From: Verrucomicrobiota bacterium
GTDB lineage: Bacteria > Verrucomicrobiota > Verrucomicrobiia > Verrucomicrobiales > Akkermansiaceae
DNA length: 64,000 bases
Reading direction: 5' to 3'
Assembly (NCBI GenBank): GCA_017301995.1
Contig: JAFLEH010000035.1
Coordinates: 1-64,000 of the forward strand
Notes under the pieces: model-generated
The model's database searches: none
What the model was told of the DNA's origin: nothing
Seen by the model: the letters and a program-made list of their open reading frames with translations, nothing else
Shown: positions 9,482 to 19,700 of the stretch, one piece after another
How positions within the stretch are numbered: the first letter of the stretch is position 1
How the letters are laid out: each line of letters starts with the position of its first letter
Program-made: the position numbers and the translations under genes

Positions 9482-12400
9482 CTATGGAGCGACGGTCACT
9501 TTCAGGCGGGCGAATTTGGCCGGACTGTTGCGCGGAACCGTCAGCGTCACCGTGTCATATCCCGGGTCGTCGCCCGGCGCGGCGGGGTTCTCGATCACCG
9601 ACACACCGCCGGATCCGGCGGAGCCCACGACATAGGGGCTGCCGTCCGCGTCCCAGTTCACCAGATCGTTGCTGGTTTCTATCCAAACGGATACATCCGG
9701 AGTTTCCGAAGCGTCGCTGCGGTTGAAGCTGAAGGTGAAATCCCCGCCGGCCGCGCTGCCGGTGATTCCCCCGGCGGAGGCGGCCTTGGGGTCGGTCCCC
9801 AACACATATTCGACCGCGTTTTTCACGCCGTCTTTGTCATCATCCGCGTCGGCGGCTCCGACGCCATGGGTGGCCGCCCATCCGGCGTATCCGGCGGGAG
9901 GATTGGCGGATGTCACGCGGATGTTGTCCAGTTTGGCTCCGCCGGTCAGACGGATGAAGATGCCATCCGACAGCTCGGGAGAGGATCCGAACTGCGCGTC
10001 CGTGACCGTAAAGGTCCATGGTTGGACGCCGCCGGTGGCGGCATCAAAGTCGAAATCCGCGCCGGTCGTCAGGTTTCTAACCGCCATGACCACCGACCGG
10101 TTGCCGCCCATGCTCTCGCTGATGGTGATGTTGAACCGATACCATTGCCCGGCGGCTCCGGTGAAACCCGTTCCGAAGTTCTCCGTTCCGAATGCCGCGT
10201 TCCGGTATTGGAAACGTGCAGGCGTGCCACCTACCCCGAACGCCATCCCGCTGTCCGCACCATCGAACAAGCCGTCGCCGTCCTTGTCGTCCATGAAACC
10301 GACGCTGATGCCGCTGGAGTATTGGGCGTCGAACGAGATGCTGTTCTGCCCGCTGCGGAGGATCGCGTTCCGGTTGCCGCCAACATAGGTTCCCGATCCA
10401 TTGGTGGTCGCCGCATGGCCGCCGCGGTACTCTCCGCTTGATGCGGTGACGGTGGTCCGGGCCGGACTGGAGGATGTGGAGCGGGACCAACCGTTGGTGC
10501 CGTCAAACGGGCTGCTATCCGCCGTTCCCGGGCTAACCGAAAAATCGTCTGATTCCGGATAGGTTTCGTCGGGCTCAAAGCGGATGGTTCCCGCAACCGG
10601 CGAACTGACCGGCCACAGCACGACCTTTCCGGCCTCGGTGGTATCGAGTTCATAGCCGGTCGGCACGGTTCCGAAGGCTCCCGTCAAATTGCCGGTGTAG
10701 GTCGCTACGACGTGGTTGGCCGACGTGGTGGGGTTGATGACGTTCAGCGAGAGGATGGAATTTGTGAGATCGAGGTTGCCGGTGATCGCAAGGCGGTCGG
10801 ACTGGGTGCCATCGATATCGCAGATATAGGTTCCCGGCAGCGTGCAGGCGCCTGTCGCCAGCGTGGCGACTCCGGGGCCGGGCGAAATCGTGCCGTTGAT
10901 GGTGACCGGACCGGCGATTGAGCCGGTCCCGGACAGGACGCTTCCCGGCTCGGCAAACACGCCCCCAGAGCCAAGTGATCCGTTCACCAGCAAGGTGCCG
11001 CCCATCAGCGAGGTCTCGCCGGAGTTGGCGTTCGCATTTGAAATGGTTAGAGAACCGGTTCCCTTCTTGGTGATGGAGGCGCCCAAGGCCAACCCACCCG
11101 TGCCAGCAAAGGTAAAGTCCCCAGCCGAATCGACGGTCACCGTACTCGGTACCAGCGTGCCCTCGAGATTGATGGTCCCTGTCGGGGATGAACCGCCAAA
11201 TTCCACGTGGTCGTAGTTTTTGAAGACGTCCGGGCTGGCGCCGTTGAGGAAATTCACATCGTCGTCCAGATTCCAGATTCCGGTGGCGCTGGCGTTGCTC
11301 CACTGCAAGTGCGCGCCCACCCCGGTTACAGATACCTGGATCGTGTCGCCATTGACGATTTCCGCGGTGCCGGTGACCCGCGCCGAGCCCATATCGCTGA
11401 AATCCGCAACCAATGCCGCCGTTCCGGTGATCGTAGCCGGTGGGACCAACATCACCACCGGATAGCTTCCCACCTCGGGCGGCGCGGTGAAAACCGGGGT
11501 GATCGTCACGGTGCCGCCGGTGAGGGTGATCGAATCGGCCACCAGCAACGCGTCGGTACCGACCAGCGAGGTATCGATCGGAGCGGCAAGGCGGGAACCA
11601 TCCTCGAGCGTGAGCGCCTTCAGATCCCTGCCCACGGAAGCGATCCGCAAGGATGCCCCGGTCTTCACGGTAACGGCGGAGTTCGGCATCCCCTCGGGAA
11701 CGATCAGGCTGCCACCCTCAATCATCGTGGGTCCGCTGTGGGTGGATGGCCCGCCCAAGGTCTGGGATCCCGTGCCGATCTTGGTTAGAGCGACGGTTCC
11801 CGCGCCATCCCTAACCGTCCCGGCGAATGTCGCGGTCAAATTGGCGTCGCCAAGCGTCAGCGTGGCGGTGCTTGCGGCGGACTGGTTCTGGACGAAGGAA
11901 AACGCGTTTCCGGTTAGACCATTGATGGTTTCGCTCTTGCCATTGAGGTCCAGCGTGCCGGTCACGCTGGCCGATACGCCATTGACGATCAGATTGGCCT
12001 TGCCAGTGCCGTTGGCGATGGCGGTGTCGGTGGTGGCGGTATTCAGCTTGAGTGTGCCGCTGTTGACCTTCCATGCCCCGCCGCTTTGCGCCGCGGTTTG
12101 GATGGTGGCGATGCTGGTGGTGCTGGGACCATTCTGCACGAACGTTCCGGAAAATCCGGACATATCGCCGGAGAACCTCACCTCGGACGAAGCGGAACCC
12201 GCTACCGCCACATAGCGGGTCAGTTCCGCCGATCCGGTGATCGCACCGGTCAGGTCCATCACCTGCAAGCCCGCGGTGGCGGCATTGGTCGCCAATCCGC
12301 TGTTGGACGCGACATCGATCCCCCTTGCAAAGACGCTCGTCACCGCCGAACCGCCACTCATGAACAACGCTCCGCCCTTGAGCACCAGTTTGTTCGACGC

Positions 12401-13045
12401 GGCTCCCAGGTTGTTTCCCAAACCCAGATTGCCTCCGACCAGAATCACGTCACCCGTGAAGTTGTTGTTCGCATTGGTGAAGGCGAACCGTCCGCTGGTT
12501 CCCGGCGTGGTGATATTGCTTCCGTGGCGGACCACCACCCCGCCGGTTGGCGCGCCGGTGATCTTGGCGTTGAAGTTGTTGTTGAGGAAGCCGTTGGTCG
12601 TTCCATCAATCGCGGGAAAGCTATCGGAATAACTCCCGCCGAAGGTGATCGCGAAGTCGTTTTGGGTGTTGCTGGCTCCTATATCGTAGCGGGAATTCGA
12701 GCCGACCCCGCCGATCAGGATGCGGATCTGGTTGACGGTGACGTTCGTTCCGATGGTGACGATCCGGTTGCCGCCGCTGCCCACATAGGTCCCGCCGAAA
12801 ACCGCGCTATCGAGGTTCGCGTTGTTCCATGCGACACGGGGTTGTCCCGCTCCTTGGTCCCAGTTGAGGTTGCTGGTGTTCCATGTGGCGGATTGATAGG
12901 TGGAAACACCGTCGCCGGTGCCGCCGACGCCGGCGCCATCCCAATAGAGATCGGCGGCGGATGCGGTTCCTATTGCGGCCAGCAGGCCCGAGGCGACAAC
13001 TGGAAAAAGCGGCGATACAAAGCGGTTGCGGGGGTGGGGTTTCAT
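9482..13045 (-). CDS. Autotransporter-associated beta-strand (PATR) repeat surface protein
   Basis: 1187 residues from the ATG at 13045; this start is chosen because it opens a textbook signal peptide (KPHPRNR, then a hydrophobic stretch, cleavage near GTASA/ADLYWDG), whereas the longer frame has no secretory signal. The body is a beta-helix of PATR repeats (ADLYWDG, GAGTVALTKIGTGSQTLGGP, GTGSLTISNANANSGETSLM, GSIAGPVTINGTISPG). A concanavalin-like domain follows (FSVSPGTADSSPFDGTNGW to GGAKLDNIRV), then the shared C-terminal module with DADDDKDGVKNAVEYVLGTD and a KFARLKVTVAP tail. There is no C-terminal autotransporter beta-barrel. It is the first gene of a two-gene operon with the CotH-like gene and is divergent from the sigma factor gene. 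Confidence 0.85.
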   Translation of the reverse strand: MKPHPRNRFVSPLFPVVASGLLAAIGTASAADLYWDGAGVGGTGDGVSTYQSATWNTSNLNWDQGAGQPRVAWNNANLDSAVFGGTYVGSGGNRIVTIGTNVTVNQIRILIGGVGSNSRYDIGASNTQNDFAITFGGSYSDSFPAIDGTTNGFLNNNFNAKITGAPTGGVVVRHGSNITTPGTSGRFAFTNANNNFTGDVILVGGNLGLGNNLGAASNKLVLKGGALFMSGGSAVTSVFARGIDVASNSGLATNAATAGLQVMDLTGAITGSAELTRYVAVAGSASSEVRFSGDMSGFSGTFVQNGPSTTSIATIQTAAQSGGAWKVNSGTLKLNTATTDTAIANGTGKANLIVNGVSASVTGTLDLNGKSETINGLTGNAFSFVQNQSAASTATLTLGDANLTATFAGTVRDGAGTVALTKIGTGSQTLGGPSTHSGPTMIEGGSLIVPEGMPNSAVTVKTGASLRIASVGRDLKALTLEDGSRLAAPIDTSLVGTDALLVADSITLTGGTVTITPVFTAPPEVGSYPVVMLVPPATITGTAALVADFSDMGSARVTGTAEIVNGDTIQVSVTGVGAHLQWSNASATGIWNLDDDVNFLNGASPDVFKNYDHVEFGGSSPTGTINLEGTLVPSTVTVDSAGDFTFAGTGGLALGASITKKGTGSLTISNANANSGETSLMGGTLLVNGSLGSGGVFAEPGSVLSGTGSIAGPVTINGTISPGPGVATLATGACTLPGTYICDIDGTQSDRLAITGNLDLTNSILSLNVINPTTSANHVVATYTGNLTGAFGTVPTGYELDTTEAGKVVLWPVSSPVAGTIRFEPDETYPESDDFSVSPGTADSSPFDGTNGWSRSTSSSPARTTVTASSGEYRGGHAATTNGSGTYVGGNRNAILRSGQNSISFDAQYSSGISVGFMDDKDGDGLFDGADSGMAFGVGGTPARFQYRNAAFGTENFGTGFTGAAGQWYRFNITISESMGGNRSVVMAVRNLTTGADFDFDAATGGVQPWTFTVTDAQFGSSPELSDGIFIRLTGGAKLDNIRVTSANPPAGYAGWAATHGVGAADADDDKDGVKNAVEYVLGTDPKAASAGGITGSAAGGDFTFSFNRSDASETPDVSVWIETSNDLVNWDADGSPYVVGSAGSGGVSVIENPAAPGDDPGYDTVTLTVPRNSPAKFARLKVTVAP

Positions 13046-13240
13046 GGAGAATTGTCTGACTGGTGGAAATAATGACGGATCGGGTATGTTCCGAAACACC
13101 CCGACTGACATGTGCGAATAAGCCTCGATCAGGAGAATTCGCGGTTTTTTTCGCATCTCGCGCCGATTTCCCGTGAATTCCGGGTTCCCGTGGCTTATTC
13201 AACGGCGAGCGCGAATCGCCCGACCGCGCCGCTTCCGCCC

Positions 13241-13792
13241 ATGACCCGGGAAACCTCCGAGCCTAACCGCGAATTCCTCGAACTGCTGTTGCCCAACCAG
13301 CGGTCGCTGCGGAATTTCCTGTACAGCATCCATCCGCAGGCCCAGGACCTGGACGACCTGATGCAGGAGACCTGCCTCTCGCTGTGGAACAAGTTCGGCA
13401 CCTTCGACCACTCCCGCGAGTTTCTGCCGTGGGCCATGCGGCTCGCCTATTTCGAGGTGCTGCGTTTCCGCAAGGACCGCAGCCGCGACCGTTTGGTGTT
13501 CTCGGATGAAATGGTCGAGCAATTGGCCGAGGAAACGATCGACTCGCCCGGCGAGGACCGCATGCGCGAGGCACTCGCCCATTGCCTCGGGAAACTCGAT
13601 GAAAAGGCGCGCAAGGTTCTGGAGGCGCGCTACGCCCGCGGCACGTCGATCCAGGATCTGGCGGAGGCTCGCAACGAATCGCCGCACCGGCTCTATCGGA
13701 TTCTGGAGAAATCCCAGGCCTCGCTCGTGGCCTGCGTGCAGCGCCAGCTCCGCCATGGCTCCGATCTTCCCTCACCCACACCCGCCTCCTGA
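13241..13792 (+). CDS. ECF-like sigma-70 factor, Rhodopirellula/Verrucomicrobium type
   Basis: 183 residues from ATG 13241 (MTRETSEPNREF); the longer frame to 13112 adds only low-complexity sequence. Region 2 is clear: FLELLLPNQRSLRNFLYSI, DLDDLMQETCLSLWNKF, LPWAMRLAYFEVLRFRK. Region 4 follows: LGKLDEKARKVLEARYARG, SIQDLAEARNESPHRLYRIL. These proteins direct RNA polymerase to special promoters and in PVC bacteria are typically paired with FecR-type membrane proteins. Here the stop codon overlaps the start of the FecR/LamG gene by one base (TGATG), indicating translational coupling. It sits at the head of a rightward operon and opposite the PATR/CotH operon. Confidence 0.9.
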   Translation: MTRETSEPNREFLELLLPNQRSLRNFLYSIHPQAQDLDDLMQETCLSLWNKFGTFDHSREFLPWAMRLAYFEVLRFRKDRSRDRLVFSDEMVEQLAEETIDSPGEDRMREALAHCLGKLDEKARKVLEARYARGTSIQDLAEARNESPHRLYRILEKSQASLVACVQRQLRHGSDLPSPTPAS

Positions 13793-15393
13793 TGTCGCCC
13801 GCCCACCCCGCCAAATCCCTGAACGACCTCCTGGCACGGCTCGCCGACGGCGAACTATCCGAACAAGAGGCGGTCGCTCTCGAAATCCTGCTCCAACAGA
13901 GCGCGGAGAACCGCGCCCACTACCGGACGTTTCTGGCGGTCCATCAGGCGCTCCAGGAGTCGTTCCAATCGGATGCGGAAACGCCGTTTCCCATCCCGGC
14001 CCGTCGCGCGAGATCCTGGGGCTGGATCGCCGCCGCCGCCGCGGTCGTGTTGGCAACCGCCGCCGTCTGGCACGCGCTCCTTCCCCACGGAACACCACCG
14101 GTCGCCGGCAAACCAGCCACCGCGCCCACCACCAAACCGGTGCTCGCCGTGGTGGCGGCCGCCGAGGGTGTGGAATGGAACCTCCCCTGTCCCGCCGATG
14201 CCGGCACCCAACTTCCGGCGGGACCCGCGAATCTGACAAAAGGCGAACTGGTCCTCACCCTCGCCAACGGCCAGACGGTTTCCCTCCGCGGTCCGGCCTC
14301 GTTCAATCTCGTCAGCGAACGCGAGGTGGACTTTCTATCCGGCGTGATCGGGGTCAAACAGGAACCCAGCCAGGGGATTTTCGTGGTCCGGCTCCCCAAG
14401 GGCGCGGTGGTTTGCTCGTCGGCGGAGTATTCCATCCATACCCGCTCGGACGGAGTGTCGTCGCTGTTCGTGTTCAGCGGCACCACCAGCGCGTCCACCG
14501 TGGACCGCAACGGCCGCAGCCGCGAGGAGGCGGTCGTCGTTAAAGGCGGATCCCTCGATATCTCCGAACGCTTGGTCCGCTGCTCCCTGCCCGGTGGCGA
14601 TTTTTCCCGCGTCCCCCGCCCGCTGCCAACCCATGAGTCCGTCGCGGACCAATCCTACGCCGACGCCGTGGCCGCGGATTCTCCCGTCGCGTCCTGGCGG
14701 TTCGAGGAAACGGACGCCAAGGGATCGGTTCGCCCCACCCATGGCAGCCAGCCGCTCGATCTAAGGGAAAACGCCACCCTCGCGGGTCCTCCGGGGCGGC
14801 GGTTCCTCGCCGTGGACGACAACCGGCGCCGTGGCTTCGCCTACACCGCCGGTCCCGCCGTGCCACTCACCCGCGAGGGCTTCACCGTCGAGTGCCTGGT
14901 CTTCTCCGCCACCGAAAGCTACTCCAGCGCCGTCATCCTCGAATCCGCGACCACCCCGCCTCCGACCAAAGGATCCATCCACCACGCCCCGCAAATCTGC
15001 GCCATCGAACGGATGGGCCGCATGGGCGAGAAAATCGGCCACATTCACCCGGACTACGCGCTGCGTTCGGTCCTCCGCTTCCCCGCCGGCTACGAAGGCG
15101 GCACCAATGTCTATTCCAGCAAGTCCCACCTCCTCCATGCCTGGCACCACGCCGCCCTCACCTACGACGGCTCCGTCATGCGCCTCTACCTCGACGGCCT
15201 GCCCACCGACGAGGCCGCCACCATATCCCAATGGACCGGCGACACCGTCAGGGTCGTGGTAGGCCGCCTCCAGCCGATGCCCCAGGACGAACTCCGCCAA
15301 TGGATCGGCGGCATCGACGAAGTCGCGATCTATCCGCGCCCCCTGCCCCCGGATGCCATCCTGCGCCACTCCCAAGCCCTGCGGAGGCGGTGA
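13792..15393 (+). CDS. Membrane anti-sigma-like protein with FecR and LamG domains
   Basis: 533 residues. The N-terminal cytoplasmic part (about 1-65: LNDLLARLADGELSEQEAVALEILL) resembles the sigma-binding segment of FecR-type regulators. One TM helix follows at about 73-96 (WIAAAAAVVLATAAVWHALL), then a periplasmic FecR-like domain (about 120-265, GELVLTLANGQTVSLRGPAS) and a C-terminal LamG/concanavalin-like domain (about 300-530, ASWRFEETDAKG, FTVECLVFSA, WHHAALTYDGSVMRLYLDG, WIGGIDEVAIYPRPL). The inferred role is to hold the upstream sigma factor inactive and respond to an extracellular ligand or polymer through LamG. The gene starts within the sigma factor stop codon. Opposite-polarity (activator) behaviour cannot be excluded. 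Confidence 0.85.
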   Translation: MSPAHPAKSLNDLLARLADGELSEQEAVALEILLQQSAENRAHYRTFLAVHQALQESFQSDAETPFPIPARRARSWGWIAAAAAVVLATAAVWHALLPHGTPPVAGKPATAPTTKPVLAVVAAAEGVEWNLPCPADAGTQLPAGPANLTKGELVLTLANGQTVSLRGPASFNLVSEREVDFLSGVIGVKQEPSQGIFVVRLPKGAVVCSSAEYSIHTRSDGVSSLFVFSGTTSASTVDRNGRSREEAVVVKGGSLDISERLVRCSLPGGDFSRVPRPLPTHESVADQSYADAVAADSPVASWRFEETDAKGSVRPTHGSQPLDLRENATLAGPPGRRFLAVDDNRRRGFAYTAGPAVPLTREGFTVECLVFSATESYSSAVILESATTPPPTKGSIHHAPQICAIERMGRMGEKIGHIHPDYALRSVLRFPAGYEGGTNVYSSKSHLLHAWHHAALTYDGSVMRLYLDGLPTDEAATISQWTGDTVRVVVGRLQPMPQDELRQWIGGIDEVAIYPRPLPPDAILRHSQALRRR

Positions 15394-15432
15394 ATCAACC
15401 CAAAATACTTGGGATTTCTCAACAATTTCCGC

Positions 15433-15461
15433 TTGCCGATCCCGGTAAAGACGATGTACAT
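15433..15461 (+). promoter_or_regulatory. Possible promoter of the YdjY-giant protein operon
   Basis: TTGCCG (15433-15438), 17 nt, then GTACAT (15456-15461; TACATT with 18 nt), about 26 nt before the ATG at 15488. The -10 match is moderate. It would allow this pair to be expressed independently of the sigma/anti-sigma pair, or be read by an alternative sigma factor. Confidence 0.3.
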
Positions 15462-15487
15462 TCGCGGCGCACCGTTTTTGTTCCCGC

Positions 15488-16717
15488 ATGGCTCATGCCA
15501 GTCCGTCATTTTCCCGCGGTGGTCGAAATTTGGCCACAAATCCTCCACGCCCATCGTTTTTTCGCGGGTGGCTTGGACCGGCGTTTTTGGGTTTCTCCCT
15601 GATCCCGCTTACGGCACAGGACAATCACCCGGCCTCCCCTGAGGCTCCCGCCGTCACCCGCAACACCACGTTTTCGGCCGATTTCCTCGATACCCTGGCG
15701 CCCGGAGATGCCAAACCAATCCGCCTGACCCTTCCGACCGGACAATCGGTGATCGGGACGGCCGACACGGTGAAACGCGATGAAGCCAACCACGTGACCA
15801 AGCTCTCCGGAACCCTCCAACATCCCGAACCCGGCGATTTCGACTTCCGGCGCGGCACCGGAAAGGACGGAGCCGTTTCCCTAAACGGATCGCTGCGTTT
15901 CACCTCCACCTCCACGGTGTGGAATATCCAAGCGGCGGGAAAACCCGGCCGTTTCGGGTTCGTCGCAGCCCCGGCGGACGACGCGTTCCGCCCGCGCAAC
16001 ATGGTGCTGCCCTCGCAGGTGCCGAAAGGCGCGGCGACTCCATCCGAAGCCCGCGACGCCGCCGAAGACCAACTCCGGAAATCCTTGAAAATCGAACAAC
16101 CCGCCCCCGGCCGATTGCGGATCGGCGTGGTGGAGATTCACAAGGACACGCGCTCGGTGACGTTTCCCGCCACCATGAACCAGCGCGAGGGCGTGGTCGA
16201 ATACGCGGTGGTCACCCGAACCGGGAAAACCCATGAGTCGCTATTTACCACGGCGGCCGCGCCCAAGGATGTCCATCTGGCGCTGTTGCTGTTGGGCGTG
16301 AAACCGCAACCGTGCCCGGCGGAGCCGACGCAAGGCGCGGAAGTCCCCGCCGCCGCGGCCGCGAAAATCACCGTGGAGTGGGATCAGAACGGCTCCGGTC
16401 AAACGCACAACCTATCCGAACTGGTGGGCGTCCGCCCCGATGGCGCGTCCGCACCACCAAAGCCGCTCGATATCCGCCTCTGGCAGTGCACCGGCTCCAA
16501 GTTCAACCGCGCCGGATTCGCCGCCGAACTCGAAGGGTCCATCATCTCGCTCATCACCGACGACCTCGCGCTGATCAACAATCCCGCCAGCGACCGCGCC
16601 AACGACGATTCGCATTTTCCCAACACCGCCTCGCTGCCGCCCGTCGGCACGACGGTGACCATCCGCATCTCGCCTCCCCTACCCGCCTCTCTGCCAAATA
16701 AACCCGACACCCCATGA
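15488..16717 (+). CDS. Secreted YdjY-domain protein
   Basis: 409 residues with a long n-region and a hydrophobic stretch (FFRGWLGPAFLGFSLIPLTAQ) that looks like a signal peptide. The first third is a beta-rich region without a family I recognise. The middle holds a YdjY-like domain (about 215-275): IGVVEIHKDTRSVTFPATMN, EGVVEYAVVTRTGKTHESLF, then APKDVHLALLLLGVKP. The remainder (KITVEWDQNGSGQTHNLSEL to NTASLPPVGTTVTIRISPP) continues the same family pattern often seen in Verrucomicrobia. The molecular function is unknown. Its stop codon overlaps the start of the giant protein gene by 4 bases (ATGA), so the two are probably made together. Confidence 0.75.
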   Translation: MAHASPSFSRGGRNLATNPPRPSFFRGWLGPAFLGFSLIPLTAQDNHPASPEAPAVTRNTTFSADFLDTLAPGDAKPIRLTLPTGQSVIGTADTVKRDEANHVTKLSGTLQHPEPGDFDFRRGTGKDGAVSLNGSLRFTSTSTVWNIQAAGKPGRFGFVAAPADDAFRPRNMVLPSQVPKGAATPSEARDAAEDQLRKSLKIEQPAPGRLRIGVVEIHKDTRSVTFPATMNQREGVVEYAVVTRTGKTHESLFTTAAAPKDVHLALLLLGVKPQPCPAEPTQGAEVPAAAAAKITVEWDQNGSGQTHNLSELVGVRPDGASAPPKPLDIRLWQCTGSKFNRAGFAAELEGSIISLITDDLALINNPASDRANDDSHFPNTASLPPVGTTVTIRISPPLPASLPNKPDTP

Positions 16718-19700
16718 ATCCGCGCCGCCTATCCATCCTGCCGTTGCTCGGTCTGTTAGCCGCCTCGGGCGTTTCCAACACCCGCGCCGCCTTCGACCTC
16801 GAGGCGTGGAAAACCCAATACGGAACGTCCCTGACGCCCTCACAGTTCTACACGACCCGCCCGGGCCCCTGGGGAGACTATTTCAGCAACTCTTCTGCCG
16901 ATTGCGCGAACGCGACCTTCCTCTATCTGGGACCGCTCGGGATCAAGGCCCGTCCGCACGACCAGGCGCTGTCCACCGCGGTATTCGCCGCGCTCTATCC
17001 GACCTCGCTGGTCGATGCCTCCGGTCTGGTCCAGAACGCGTTCACCGTGCTGGACATTCCGGCCGGCGCTCCGGCCGATGGCTCGCTCTATCCGGGAGAT
17101 ATCATTTTGGAAATCGAGGACCAGCGGATCAAGACCGCCACCGATGTCAGTTTCCCCTTCCCGATCCAGGCCCAAAGCTCGCGCGGGCTTGAAATCCACG
17201 CCGGCCAGCTCGTGGACGCCGCCGAAGGCCGCGGCGCGGTGAAAATCAAGGTGATCCGCGGTGCCCTGACCACATGGTCGGGCACCACCATGACCGCGCC
17301 CTCCACCAGTGCGGAGATCACCGTGGATGTCACCGGCCGCGACTTTGTCCGGCTCACCACGGTTTCCGCCTCCAACACGCTCACCAACTGGATCAATCCG
17401 CGCCTCGAAAACGGATCGGGAGGAACGCTCTATCTGAACGCGCAGACCATCAGCCAGAAGTCAGGCCATGCCTCGCCCCAAATGGGCAAGGATGCCACCG
17501 GCGCGACGGTCTATGACGGCGCAACCGCGATCACCAACTGCATCGGCACCCGCTCCCATTCGATGATCGAGTATGCGGTCCCGGCCGGCTATACCACGCT
17601 CAAATTCAAGGTCCAGAGCAGCGGTTCCGGAACCATTCTGCCCTCCGTGGGCGTCCGCAACACCACTCTAACCACCACCCCGCCGAATCCTCGCCAATAC
17701 GATCCGCAGGGCGCGCCGGTTCTGGCCCCGGAGGTCACTCCCTACCTCGCCACCGTCGAGTTTTCCATCCCGGAGATCGGATCGTTCGGCGGCAGCTACG
17801 ACCCTAACAACCAGAAGGTCGCCAACTACAGCGCGATCCTCGCCCACCGCCTCGCCCGCGAGCAGAACGCGGACGGTTCATGGTCATCGGCCGGCGGCGA
17901 CTATGCCAACGGTCATTTCCGCACCGCACTCGGAGGACTCGGTCTGCTTGCCACCGGCGATCCGCAATACGCCACCCACATCCAGAAAGCGGCCGCCTAC
18001 GTGGCCGCCAACGATCCCGGCGGCTGGGCCTATCCGCGCGGCACCCGCCTGATGTTCCTGGCGGAATATTATCTCCGGACAAGGGATGCCTCAATCCTGC
18101 CCGGGCTCCAACAGGCGGTCAATGACGCCGAATGGGTCATCGCCGGGGATTTCACCTGCGGCCACGGCCTGAACATGGGCTACGGCGGCTCGGGCTACAT
18201 CGGGGCCACCGGGACCATCGCCACCGGCCTTGCCATCGCCTCGAAATGCCCGGTGATCGTGGACACGTGGAAACTCGACAACATGCTGGAGCGCATCCAG
18301 GAACTCGCCGGCGGAAACGGTGGCGGCTTGCCCTATTCCCGCGGCGGGATCGGCCGTTCGACCTTTCCTGAAACACCCTCTAACGGACAATCCTACTCGT
18401 GCGGCGCCGGCGGCGTGCTCGCCTCAAACATCCGCGGCGGCCCGCAATACATCCACGAGCTGTTCCGCAAGAAATTCGGCAACGCCACCACCTACGGCGA
18501 CGCCGACGGCGGCCACGCCTCGGAAGCGCTCACGTTCATCATGGGATCGCTGGCCTGCGGCATCTGGGGCGAGGATTCGCACGCGGCCAACATGAGCCGT
18601 TTCCTGTGGCGGCTCACCCTCAAGCGCGACTACTCGGGCTGGATCAACCTCAACACCAACCGCCTCGAATACCACGGCGGCGACGGCGGCTGCCATGGCG
18701 GCCCCACCTACGACACCGGCGGTTATCTGATTCTCCTGAACAACCACAAACACAACCTGGCGATCACCGGCAAGCCGGAAGCCCAGGCCACCGTGTTCCC
18801 CGACACCCCGCCCACCTACGATGTGGACCGCAAGCTCTACTGGCGCGTCCTCAACGATTGGAACATGGCCGAGGCGGCGCTGGGAGCCAAATTCCCCAAC
18901 TCGCTCCAACCGAAACTCGCCGAACTGCGCGCGATGCCGCTCGGTTCCGACCTCGCCACCCGCACGCTCGCGTTTCTCCAGCGCGAAGGCCTCGCCGCCG
19001 CCACCCTGGTCAACGGGATCTCCGGCCTAACCAGCCCGGAAAAGCAATACTACTGCGAAATGCTGCTGGGCATCGGCCACGACATCACCGCCGTCAGTAT
19101 CGACGATCCGGTGCCCACCAGCGGCCTATCCAACTATCGGTTCTCGCTCAACGGCTACAACGCCACCACCACGTGGGACGCTTGGGGCGGCCCCACACTA
19201 ACCACCGATCCGGCGTCCAACACCCGCATGACCGGAACCGTCACCCTGACCGATCCATCCGGGACCTACCTGGCGACGCCGCGCGTTCTCAACTTTGCCC
19301 CCGGCACTCTCAATCCCACCACTGACTTCCAGGTGCCCGTGGACCAGCAGATCACCTTCACCGCCACCTTCAACTACACCGTCGGCGGCAGCCTCGCGAT
19401 CAGCTACACGAAAGATATCATTATCAACCCGGCGGTCCCCTTCAATGTGGACTCCCGCGCCGGAAACTACACCAACGTCCGCAAGGTCTGGATCCCCGGC
19501 AACTGCCCGATTCCCTTTGAAAAGTGGGTTATGCCCGTCCAACTCCCATCCGGCATCACCCTTCCCGGCGCCAGCAAAAACGAAGGGGATATCGGTTTCC
19601 ACACCTATGACAACGGCACGCTCGTCACCGCCGACTCCACCTACAAGTCCCGCATCCGCGGCAAGCCCGCGGGGTATTGGGCGGTTTCCGGCGACCGCTG

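Noticed and set aside
13506..14543. 345-residue frame across the sigma and anti-sigma genes
   Set aside because: Arg/Pro-rich shadow in another phase of two well supported genes.
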